From Angustibacter sp049994355 (GTDB lineage Bacteria > Actinomycetota > Actinomycetes > Actinomycetales > Angustibacteraceae): a stretch of DNA of 64,000 nt. The notes beneath the pieces are model-generated. The model saw nothing but the letters and a program-made list of their open reading frames with translations. It was not told where the DNA came from and made no database searches. Both the position numbers and the translations under genes were made by a program. This document shows, in pieces, positions 57,725 to 64,000 of the stretch. Position 1 is the stretch's first letter. Each line of letters opens with the position of its first letter. The DNA lies in assembly GCF_049994355.1 (NCBI RefSeq), contig NZ_CP188257.1:1550001-1614000 (forward strand), in the 5' to 3' direction.

Positions 57725-57921
57725 CAGGCGGCCTCCTGCTCGAGTTGGGCGACGTACTCGACGAGCGCGGAGGCCGGGATCAGGCGCGTGCGTCCCTCCT
57801 GGACGGACCGGAGCCGGCGGGTGCGGATGAGGTCGAAGACGACGGTTCGGGACAGGCTGAGCAGTTCGGCGGCGTCGTCGACCCGGTAGAGCAGCCGGGT
57901 GGGCTGGGCGGGCATGGTCAT
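57724..57921 (-). CDS. xis: excisionase-like HTH protein
   Basis: 65 aa from an ATG at 57921 that overlaps the DUF3631 stop (ATGA). It is a MerR-like winged helix (HTH_17): LYRVDDAAELLSLSRTVVF, DLIRTRRLRSVQEGRTRLIP, then ALVEYVAQLEQE. Small proteins of this type next to integrases direct excision. The gene overlaps int, so the two are made in a coupled manner. The frame upstream of the ATG has no conserved sequence. Confidence 0.85.
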   Translation of the reverse strand: MTMPAQPTRLLYRVDDAAELLSLSRTVVFDLIRTRRLRSVQEGRTRLIPASALVEYVAQLEQEAA

Positions 57922-59459
57922 CGGCCGTCCTCCGGGTCGGTGCAGGTGGGGTGCAGGTGGGTGCCGTCGTCGAGGGCGAGGGGCTGGCCGCATCCGTGGC
58001 AGGTCCAGGAGGGGGGTCCGTCATCAAGTGTCACAAGTGGCAAAGGCCTGGTCAGACCGCTGACACTTGATGCCGGTTTGCCACTTGAAGTGGCAAGCGG
58101 CGCATAAGTGTCAGGCGCTGACCTGCGGTTTGCCACTTGTGACACTTGTGACGGATCTCCCGGCCCTGCCGCGCCTGCCGGGCCTGCCGGGTCGGCGGGG
58201 TCGGTGGGGGCGGGGCAGTAGCGCATCCAGGTGTCGAGGAACTCCTCGCGCAGGTAGCCGCGGGCGACGGTGCCGTCTTCCCAGGTGCGGCGGGTGGAGT
58301 AGACGCCGTACTTGCCGAGCATCTGGGCCAGGACGCGCACGGTGATCCCGGACCCGTTCAGGCTGGACCAGGGGGCTTCGTCGTCGAGCTTGAGCCGGTC
58401 GACCAGGTCGGTGGACTTCATGCCGACGCCGGGGCCGAGGATGTCGCGCACGTCCATCAGCAGTCGGACCGACAGGGACACCTCGGAGGCTTCCTCGGCG
58501 TTTGTGGTCAGGGCCAGGACGGCGGTGCGGGCGCGGGCCGGCCAGTGCCCGCCGGCGACGTCGGCGATCGCCACCAGGGGTTCCCAGGTGTCGGCGGCGC
58601 GGTCTTCGACGGGCATCGCGGGCACGGCGGCGGTCAACTCGTCCAGGTGGGCGCGGACCCACTGGTTCAGCCGGTCCTTGAGGTCGCGCAGCTGCGGGCC
58701 GTCGCGGCGCACCCGGTAGGGCTGCACCTCCTCGTGGGGGGCGCGGCGCTTCATCTTGATGACGGCGGCGCGGTCCTCGATGGTGTCGGGCATCCGCCCG
58801 ATCCCGGCCAGCGCGGCCATGGCGAAGGTCTCGATCCGGTCCACGGACCTGGTGCCGGCGTCGTAGCGCAGGGTGGGCCGGCCGCGCTGGTGGCCCGCGT
58901 TGAGCAGGCCGCGCAGGTCCTCGTTGTCGCCGGCCTTGGGACCGAAGATCGCGTCGGCCTCGTCGATGAGCAGGGTCGGCGGGTCCTTCGGGGACATCCC
59001 GATGGACCGGTAGACCGCCGAGGGGCTGGCGTTGGTGGTCATCAGGGGCCGGTGGCACAGGGCCTCGACCAGGTCCAGTAGCCGGGACTTGCCGCATCGC
59101 TTCTCCACGGCGCGGATGACCAGCCGGGCGGCGCAGTTCCAGGCCGGCACAGCGTGAGTGGCGGCGATCCACAACACCACGGCGACCAGCGCCTCAGGTG
59201 AGGGCAGCACGACGTACCTAGTGACCGCCCGGCCGATGTCATCCAGCAGGGCCGCGCCGTCGACGTCGACGAGCTGATCGACCTCGACGGGGTCGGGGGC
59301 GGCCACCAGCTGCGGGCGCAGCACGCCGGGCTGGGTCACGCTTTCGGTCTGAGTGGTGGCGTCGTCGGGGTGGGTCACGCTGGCTCCCTGGGTCGTCGGG
59401 GTTGAGGGGTTCGAGCTGGTGTGGGGCTGCCTGCTGCTCGGCCGGCTGGAGTTGGTCAT
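57918..59459 (-). CDS. DUF3631 P-loop protein of the replication module
   Basis: 513 aa from an ATG at 59459 overlapping the prim-pol stop (ATGA). Ser/Thr-rich N-terminus, then a P-loop region with EKRCGKSR at 119-126 and Walker B LLIDEAD at 163-169, followed by PKAGDNEDLRGLLNAGHQRG. DUF3631 proteins accompany primase-polymerases in actinobacterial elements and are thought to act as helicase or loader. The last 75 residues include an iteron-coded stretch (about 438-478) and a possible zinc finger (SWTCHGCGQP then HPTC). It is coupled to xis and int downstream. Confidence 0.88.
   Translation of the reverse strand: MTNSSRPSSRQPHTSSNPSTPTTQGASVTHPDDATTQTESVTQPGVLRPQLVAAPDPVEVDQLVDVDGAALLDDIGRAVTRYVVLPSPEALVAVVLWIAATHAVPAWNCAARLVIRAVEKRCGKSRLLDLVEALCHRPLMTTNASPSAVYRSIGMSPKDPPTLLIDEADAIFGPKAGDNEDLRGLLNAGHQRGRPTLRYDAGTRSVDRIETFAMAALAGIGRMPDTIEDRAAVIKMKRRAPHEEVQPYRVRRDGPQLRDLKDRLNQWVRAHLDELTAAVPAMPVEDRAADTWEPLVAIADVAGGHWPARARTAVLALTTNAEEASEVSLSVRLLMDVRDILGPGVGMKSTDLVDRLKLDDEAPWSSLNGSGITVRVLAQMLGKYGVYSTRRTWEDGTVARGYLREEFLDTWMRYCPAPTDPADPAGPAGAAGPGDPSQVSQVANRRSAPDTYAPLATSSGKPASSVSGLTRPLPLVTLDDGPPSWTCHGCGQPLALDDGTHLHPTCTDPEDGR
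58025..58148. repeat. cluster of eight 9-bp iterons in nested inverted repeats
   Basis: Consensus CAAGTG[T/G]CA. Copies at 58025-58033 and 58034-58042 (plus), 58061-58069 and 58079-58087 (minus), 58087-58095 and 58105-58113 (plus, first base differs), 58131-58139 and 58140-58148 (minus). The outer pairs form a perfect 20-bp inverted repeat (58025-58044 with 58129-58148), and the centre is a 19-bp palindrome at 58078-58096. All lie within the 3' coding part of DUF3631. Layout fits an iteron-type replication origin or operator. Confidence 0.9.
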
Positions 59460-60634
59460 GCCGCGCTCCCGGTCCTGATGCGGCGGGGTTCGGCCTGTCC
59501 TTTGCTCATGCCGGACCGGATGGTCCCCAGCGCCTCGGCGGCGGTGAACGCGCCCGCGCCGACGTGGCCGGCGACGGCGTCCAGGAGGACCTGGACGGCC
59601 TGGGCGTGGTTGAGGGCGTTGCCGCCGACGAGCTGGCCGAGGGCGAGTGCGGCGACGAACAGCTCGTGGTTGCGCCGGCCCGGCTGAGCAGCCTGGACTC
59701 GCTGGACCTCTCCGGCGACGGCGGCCGCCGCGTACCGGGTGACCTCGCCTACTGCCGGGCCGGCCGGTGACGCGCCGAGGATGTCGAACGCCGGCCGAAC
59801 GGTCGCCGTCTGGTCCGGACGTCTGGTGCTGCTCACCTGACGCAGCTGCACGTGCAGCCAGCACGGCAGCGCCGACGCCGCCCGGTCGTCGAGGACGGCG
59901 TACCGGCGGCGGTCGATCGTCGTGGGCGCGGCCACGACGTACCCGCCGGCGGCTCGGGTGTCGATCAGCCACCCGATCGCCCCGCTGGTGTTCGCGAGCC
60001 GCTGGCTCTCGTCGTCGAGATCGGGTAGGAGGTAGTAGCGGTGCAGGCCACCGGAGCGGGTGCGCACCGTGTACGTCTCTGGGATGGCGGCCCGGGCCTC
60101 GTCGGCGAGGTAAGCCAGCACGTCCTCGCCGTCGACCACGCCGGGCAGCTGCCATCGGGCCGGCGGATGCTGGCCGTCCTTGGGGGTGTCGGTGTCGATG
60201 ACCAGCAGCCGGGACGGGCCGGTGGCGATGGCGACGCCGTACCAGCCGCCGCGTGGCGCGGGGCTGGACCAGGCGCGGGTGATCCGGTCGGGGTCGGTGG
60301 TGGCGCGCTGCTGCCAGCCGACGTGCCCGGCGTGGCAGCGCGGGTCACGGTTCGGGCCGCCCGGTCCGGCCGGCGTCGCGCAGCTCGTGGCGGGGTGGTC
60401 GGGCACGGCGGGTCGCTTGTCGCCCGGGCGCAGCGGCAAGACGTGCCAGCCTCGGCCGGCGTACTCCAGCGCAGCGGCGAGCAGCTGCTCGCCGTAGTCG
60501 GCGGCCGACCTCATCGACGACCGCATCGACGAGCTCCTGGTCGAGCTGGCGGTCGAGCTGGCGGTCGAGCTGGCGGTCGAGCTGGCGGTCGAGCTGGCGG
60601 TGCTGCGGGTGGTGTGGGTGTCGGTGGTCGACAT
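59456..60634 (-). CDS. bifunctional DNA primase/polymerase (prim-pol) replicase
   Basis: 392 aa from an ATG at 60634 with AAGGAG ten nt upstream. A low-complexity N-terminus of TASS repeats (residues about 12-34) precedes the prim-pol domain, with Asp147-x-Asp149 in LLVIDTDTPKDG and the His of SGGLHRYYLLP as active-site residues. A helical C-terminal part (RRNHELFVAALALGQLVGGN) follows, typical of primase-C-type domains. It should prime and copy the excised element. It starts the coupled prim-pol/DUF3631/xis/int operon. Confidence 0.92.
   Translation of the reverse strand: MSTTDTHTTRSTASSTASSTASSTASSTASSTRSSSMRSSMRSAADYGEQLLAAALEYAGRGWHVLPLRPGDKRPAVPDHPATSCATPAGPGGPNRDPRCHAGHVGWQQRATTDPDRITRAWSSPAPRGGWYGVAIATGPSRLLVIDTDTPKDGQHPPARWQLPGVVDGEDVLAYLADEARAAIPETYTVRTRSGGLHRYYLLPDLDDESQRLANTSGAIGWLIDTRAAGGYVVAAPTTIDRRRYAVLDDRAASALPCWLHVQLRQVSSTRRPDQTATVRPAFDILGASPAGPAVGEVTRYAAAAVAGEVQRVQAAQPGRRNHELFVAALALGQLVGGNALNHAQAVQVLLDAVAGHVGAGAFTAAEALGTIRSGMSKGQAEPRRIRTGSAA
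60541..60600 (-). repeat. five 12-bp tandem repeats encoding TASS in the replicase
   Basis: On the plus strand the unit is tcgagctggcgg, five exact copies in a row. It encodes a Thr-Ala-Ser-Ser linker before the prim-pol domain. Copy number could change without frameshift. Confidence 0.92.
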
Positions 60635-60687
60635 GGGTGTGGTGCTCCTTTGTCGAGGGTGATCTGGCCTGGTTGAGGGCGTGAGGG

Positions 60688-60849
60688 GGTAGCGGTAGCG
60701 GCCCGTGGTGGGCTCGGAACCGTTGTGTGGGTGGGGTTTCGGCGGGTGTGGCGGTGGGGTGCTACCGCGCTACCGCGCAGGTCAGAGCGGGTTTCCGGGT
60801 GGTAGCGGACCCGCTACCGGTAGCGGTGCCCGCGGGACCGGCTGCTACC
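60688..60849. repeat. GGTAGCGG octamer cluster between translocase and replicase genes
   Basis: Core GGTAGC occurs eight times: plus strand at 60688, 60694, 60801 and 60819; minus strand within 60761-60766, 60769-60774, 60813-60818 and 60844-60849. Four or five are full GGTAGCGG octamers. 60811-60826 is a perfect 16-bp palindrome. The cluster fills the 232-nt gap between the FtsK-type gene end (60867) and the prim-pol start (60634), which also holds the prim-pol ribosome site. It resembles the short repeats bound by TraB translocases (clt loci). Confidence 0.85.
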
Positions 60850-60866
60850 TCGCCGGCCGAGTGGTC

Positions 60867-63476
60867 TCATTCGCCGCCCTGCTTGTCGATGGCCTGCTTG
60901 TCGATGGCCTGCTTGTCGATGGCCTGCTGGTCGATGGCCTGCTGGTCGACGTGTGGCTGGTCGACGTGTGGCTGGTAGACGGGCGGTTGGTCGACGGGCG
61001 GTCCGCCGGGGTCGCTGGTGCCGGTGGTGGTGTGGTGGGCGGCGCTGACCTCCTCGCGGTCCAGGCCGCGTTTGTTGATCTGTTCGCCGTCGCGGCGGCG
61101 TTTGATCTGGCGGGTGGTGATGCCGTGTGGTTTGACGGCGGCGGTGACCTGCTCGCCGGTCCACCCGTCGTAGCGGCCCGGGTAGGTGGTGGCCAACAGC
61201 CCGGCCAGGTCGTCGGACCACACCCGGCCCGAGCCGGCCGGCCAGACGTTCAGCAGGTGTTCCAGGACGCTGACGTCCTGGTCCAGGGGGTCGGTCTGGT
61301 CGAGGCCGGCGGCGTGCCCGGTCAGCAGGCCGGCGGCCAGGCGGGCGGCGCGGGCTCGGGTGGCGACCAGCGCGGCGGTGGGGCTGTCGACGTAGGCGGT
61401 GCGCACGATCAGCGGGTCGTCGCCCTCACCGGCCAGGATCGCCACGCCCAGGTCGCGGCGGGACAGCATGGTGGCGCGCACCCCGGCCTTGTACATCGAG
61501 GTGCCCAGCACCATGTCGTTCTCCAGCTGGCCCATCACCCGCAGGCATAGCCGCAGCACCGCGTTCGCGCTGATCCCGGTCGGCAGCGACTTGGCGTCGG
61601 GGCGCTGGGTGGCGCACCACACCATGATCCCGACGGCCGGTCCGCGTTTGACCAGGTCGGTGACCAGCTCGGTGATCTGTTTGCCGTGCTCGGGGTGCTC
61701 GAACGCGATCTGACACTCGTCCATGGCCAGCAGCACCGGGTGCAGGCCCAGCTCGCGGCGGGAGGCGAGCGCGTCGGTGACCTTGGACTCCGGGCACACC
61801 TCGTGGGGTAGTGACCGGATGGTCTTGTAGCGGGCCCGCATGTTGGTGTGCAGCTCGCGCAGGTCGGCGCGCAGGTAGTCGATGTCCTCGGGTTCGTCAC
61901 CGACCCGGTGCCGGTGCGCGACCGCCGCCAGCGGCAGGGCGTCCCCGCCGCCCTTGAGGTCGTACACGTGCAGCTCGACCCGCGGGTCCAAGGACGCGGC
62001 CAGCAGCAGCAGGCGCAGCAGGAACGTCTTGCCCATCCGCGGCACCGCACCGATGATCCCGGCCGCGAACATCAGCGTCACGGTCACCGGGCGGTGCCGC
62101 TGGTCCACCCCGATCGGCACCGGGTCGAACACGTTCACCGCGGTGCCCTGCCTGCCGCGTCCGGTGCCGGCCAGCGGCCAGGTGACGGGCTGGCCGCCGG
62201 ACAGGGGCCGGTCACCGACCCACAGCACCAGGCGGCCGGCGTGGGCGTCGGCGTCGACCTCTGGCCACACGCAGCCCAGCGGCCGGCGCAGCCCAGACGC
62301 GAGGCGGTCGCGGCGCTCGATCACGTCTCCGGCGGTCACCCCAGGCGGCAGGTCGACGTCGGCGCGCCAGCCCGGCCCGTCCCGGGTGATCGGCCCGGGG
62401 AAGCGCACCGCGGCCTCCCCGCCGGCCTTGAGGCCCTTGTTCAGCTCGGCGATGCCCAATGCCCCCAGGGCCGTCTCGATCAGCTCGGCGGTCAGGCGGG
62501 GGATGGCCGCCGAGTCAGTCGCCCGGATCGTGACCGGCCGGTCGGCCGAGCGGCCGGCCAGCCCGAGCAGCGGCAGCACGATGGCCACGGCCAGGACCTG
62601 CGCGACCCCGGCCAACCCGGCGGCCATGGCCACCGTGAACGGCGCGCCGGCGGCCACGGCCACCAAGGACAGCAGCAGCCGTGTCCGCACCGTTGCGCGG
62701 TGGTGCTGGGTGACCCGCAGGAACATCTCAGTGTCCAATCGCGAGTCACCCAGCACAGCGCCACCCGCGAACCCGCCGGCGAACCCACCGGCCATGCCGG
62801 TCGACGCGGCCCCGCTGAGGCCCGCGCCGCTGCGGGCGGCTTGGACCAGGGCGGCGGTCCGGCCACGGGTCTGGGTGGTCATCGCGACGCGCATCTCGCG
62901 GCCCTCGACGTCCCACGCCCACCGGCCCCAGCGGGCCAGCAGCCGGGCCGCGCCGACCGGCGCGCGGCCGGTCAGCCGGCACCAGTACAGCGGCACCCGG
63001 ACGGTGTGGAAGCACACCGCATGCCACACCGACCCAACCGCCCACCGCGCCGCCGACCCCATCGAGGCCCAGTCCCGCGCCCACACCGGCAGCACGTCAC
63101 GCCGGCCACCGGCGAACCGGCGAAGCACCGGCCCAGCCTCCACCGCTCCTGGCCGTCGCCGAGCCCGTCCAGTGGCCCGCACTGGCGTGCCTGAGGCGTC
63201 AGCGTCGATCGGATCGCCCGGGTCAGCGGAGTCGCCCGGGTCGCCCGGGTCGACGGGCCGCCGGCGGTGCTCGTCCAGGTCGACCACCTCAGCGTCGACG
63301 GGCTCGGCGTCGACCAGGTCGTCGATGGCCCGGTCCGGATCGCCTGCGGCCCCGCCGCCCGCACGGTGGGTGGGGCCGTGGGCGTCGAGGTCTGCCTCGA
63401 GGCGGGCGAACAGCTCGTCCTCCGCCCGTCGGGCGTTGAAGTCCTCCGGGACCTCAGGGTGCTGGTGCTCGCTCAT
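60867..63476 (-). CDS. FtsK/SpoIIIE (TraB-type) DNA translocase
   Basis: 869 aa from an ATG at 63476 overlapping the upstream stop (ATGA). Acidic N-terminal region with Asp/Pro repeats, membrane helices at about 250-300, then the motor domain: Walker A GAVPRMGKT at 476-484 and Walker B LLAMDEC with Asp586. The C-terminal part has a winged-helix-like region (PHGITTRQIKRRRDGEQINK), as in FtsK gamma/TraB domains, which read 8-bp DNA repeats. It then ends in a pentapeptide-repeat tail. It would pump the element as double-stranded DNA to a recipient. Confidence 0.93.
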   Translation of the reverse strand: MSEHQHPEVPEDFNARRAEDELFARLEADLDAHGPTHRAGGGAAGDPDRAIDDLVDAEPVDAEVVDLDEHRRRPVDPGDPGDSADPGDPIDADASGTPVRATGRARRRPGAVEAGPVLRRFAGGRRDVLPVWARDWASMGSAARWAVGSVWHAVCFHTVRVPLYWCRLTGRAPVGAARLLARWGRWAWDVEGREMRVAMTTQTRGRTAALVQAARSGAGLSGAASTGMAGGFAGGFAGGAVLGDSRLDTEMFLRVTQHHRATVRTRLLLSLVAVAAGAPFTVAMAAGLAGVAQVLAVAIVLPLLGLAGRSADRPVTIRATDSAAIPRLTAELIETALGALGIAELNKGLKAGGEAAVRFPGPITRDGPGWRADVDLPPGVTAGDVIERRDRLASGLRRPLGCVWPEVDADAHAGRLVLWVGDRPLSGGQPVTWPLAGTGRGRQGTAVNVFDPVPIGVDQRHRPVTVTLMFAAGIIGAVPRMGKTFLLRLLLLAASLDPRVELHVYDLKGGGDALPLAAVAHRHRVGDEPEDIDYLRADLRELHTNMRARYKTIRSLPHEVCPESKVTDALASRRELGLHPVLLAMDECQIAFEHPEHGKQITELVTDLVKRGPAVGIMVWCATQRPDAKSLPTGISANAVLRLCLRVMGQLENDMVLGTSMYKAGVRATMLSRRDLGVAILAGEGDDPLIVRTAYVDSPTAALVATRARAARLAAGLLTGHAAGLDQTDPLDQDVSVLEHLLNVWPAGSGRVWSDDLAGLLATTYPGRYDGWTGEQVTAAVKPHGITTRQIKRRRDGEQINKRGLDREEVSAAHHTTTGTSDPGGPPVDQPPVYQPHVDQPHVDQQAIDQQAIDKQAIDKQAIDKQGGE
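60879..60998 (-). repeat. eight 15-bp repeats encoding the pentapeptide tail of the translocase
   Basis: Unit ctgcttgtcgatggc on the plus strand, three exact copies then five diverging ones. It encodes the tail with units such as DKQAI and DQPHV at the end of the FtsK-type protein. Divergence rises toward the protein's domain side, which suggests growth from the 3' end. Confidence 0.9.
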
Positions 63477-64000
63477 GCCGACGTCCTCTCCAGCTCGACA
63501 CCGCGCACGCGGCCGAGCTCCTCCTCGTGGTCGGGCTGCTGGTCGGGCTGCTGGCTGGTCTGAGTGGTGGCGGCGGCGTCCCGCAGGGCGGCGACGTGCC
63601 GGCGGGCGGTGCGCGCCGACACCTGCAGCCGCGCGGCCACCTGCGCCGGACTGGCGGCCGGCTGATCGTTGAGCAGCGCGGCGACCCGGGCGCGGGTGTC
63701 CACCCCGTCGGCCACCGTGCTGCGCTCGTGTGGGTCGCTGCCCCCTGCGGCAGCGGCCCTGGCCCTGAACGGCTTCGACGGTCTGGATGGCCTGACCGGC
63801 CTGGACGGTGTGGCCGGTGGGGGGCCGGTCGGCGGCCCCACGCTCACCCACTCCGGCGGCCGCGCGGCCGGCGCAACCGCCTCGGCCTGCTCGGTGGACT
63901 CGGGTGGCTCGTGGGCGCGCAGCAGATGGGCCAGGGCTGCGCCCATGCCGAGGACGGCGACGGGCAGGCATGCGACCAGGGCGGTGACGGGCCAGGGGGC
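63473..64000 (-). CDS. membrane-anchored HTH protein (DUF2637-like), 5' end outside window
   Basis: At least 175 aa are visible, continuing past the window edge. The first visible residues (APWPVTALVACLPVAVLGMG) form a membrane helix. A Pro-rich linker leads to a C-terminal winged HTH, PAASPAQVAARLQVSARTAR, followed by a Gln/Glu-rich end. DUF2637-type proteins with this layout precede the translocase gene in many Streptomyces AICEs. The stop overlaps the translocase start, so the two are coupled. The family call depends on the missing N-terminus. Confidence 0.65.
   Translation of the reverse strand, partial: APWPVTALVACLPVAVLGMGAALAHLLRAHEPPESTEQAEAVAPAARPPEWVSVGPPTGPPPATPSRPVRPSRPSKPFRARAAAAGGSDPHERSTVADGVDTRARVAALLNDQPAASPAQVAARLQVSARTARRHVAALRDAAATTQTSQQPDQQPDHEEELGRVRGVELERTSA

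Larger units (their letters stand above)
56426..64000. mobile_element. left part of an actinomycete integrative and conjugative element (AICE), RepPP-like
   Basis: The segment starts at tRNA-Ala and carries integrase, excisionase-like protein, DUF3631 P-loop protein, prim-pol replicase, FtsK/TraB-type translocase and a membrane HTH protein, all on the minus strand. This is the known AICE set: site-specific recombination, excision-linked replication, and single-protein DNA transfer. Prim-pol replicase marks the RepPP replication class. The right end is not in the window, so size and completeness are unknown. Confidence 0.9.

Noticed and set aside
60879..60998. CRISPR-like short regular repeats
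   Set aside because: The units are back-to-back 15-bp coding repeats in frame, with no spacers and no cas genes.

Overview
The window is high-GC chromosomal DNA from an actinobacterium. The evidence is the tig-clpP1-clpP2-clpX block, the folC-DUF4233-ndk-mreBCD-mrdA-rodA block, an RNase E/G followed later by rplU-rpmA-obg-proB-proA-nadD-rsfS, frequent GTG starts, stop/start overlaps of the ATGA/GTGA type, and an actinobacterial translational T-box ahead of ileS. The genus cannot be fixed from sequence alone. No rRNA, IS element or CRISPR array was seen.

Region 1 (1-10.6 kb): two minus-strand MoxR ATPase/DUF58 modules flank the plus-strand proteostasis block tig, clpP1, clpP2, clpX. The left module runs off the window start. 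The right one is a five-gene overlapping operon (DUF4129, membrane protein, MoxR, DUF58, membrane protein). Region 2 (10.7-16.6 kb, minus strand): a membrane GGDEF-EAL protein, an archaeal-type valyl-tRNA synthetase, and two tandem paralogous single-pass exported proteins with QFGTP repeats. Region 3 (16.7-29 kb, plus): T-box, ileS, folC, DUF4233, a DHFR/RibD-like reductase, ndk, then the rod-shape and peptidoglycan elongation operon mreB-mreC-mreD-mrdA-rodA.

Region 4 (29-37 kb): DEAD-box RNA helicase, a degraded YchJ-family remnant, the radical SAM TIGR03960/TIGR03936 pair, and a long structured leader before RNase E/G. Region 5 (37-45 kb) separates rne from rplU. It carries a secreted M36 metalloprotease, a stand-alone LigD-type phosphoesterase domain, and a thiamine locus: thiO-thiS-thiG on the minus strand behind a TPP riboswitch, with divergent thiE and a thiD-tenA fusion. 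Region 6 (45-56.3 kb) holds rplU, rpmA, obg, proB, proA, a methyltransferase, a glycosyltransferase, nadD, an LCP-like protein, rsfS and a phosphoglycerate-mutase-family phosphatase.

Region 7 (56.4 kb to the end) is the left part of an actinomycete integrative and conjugative element (AICE) inserted at the 3' end of a tRNA-Ala(GGC) gene. All its genes are on the minus strand: tyrosine integrase, excisionase-like HTH protein, DUF3631 P-loop protein, prim-pol replicase, FtsK/TraB-type translocase, and a membrane HTH protein that runs off the window. Two repeat clusters here are the most interesting unexplained structures. One is eight copies of a 9-bp iteron (CAAGTG[T/G]CA) nested as inverted repeats inside the 3' end of the DUF3631 gene, a candidate replication origin. 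The other is eight copies of a GGTAGC core (octamer GGTAGCGG) between the translocase and the replicase genes, a candidate clt transfer locus.
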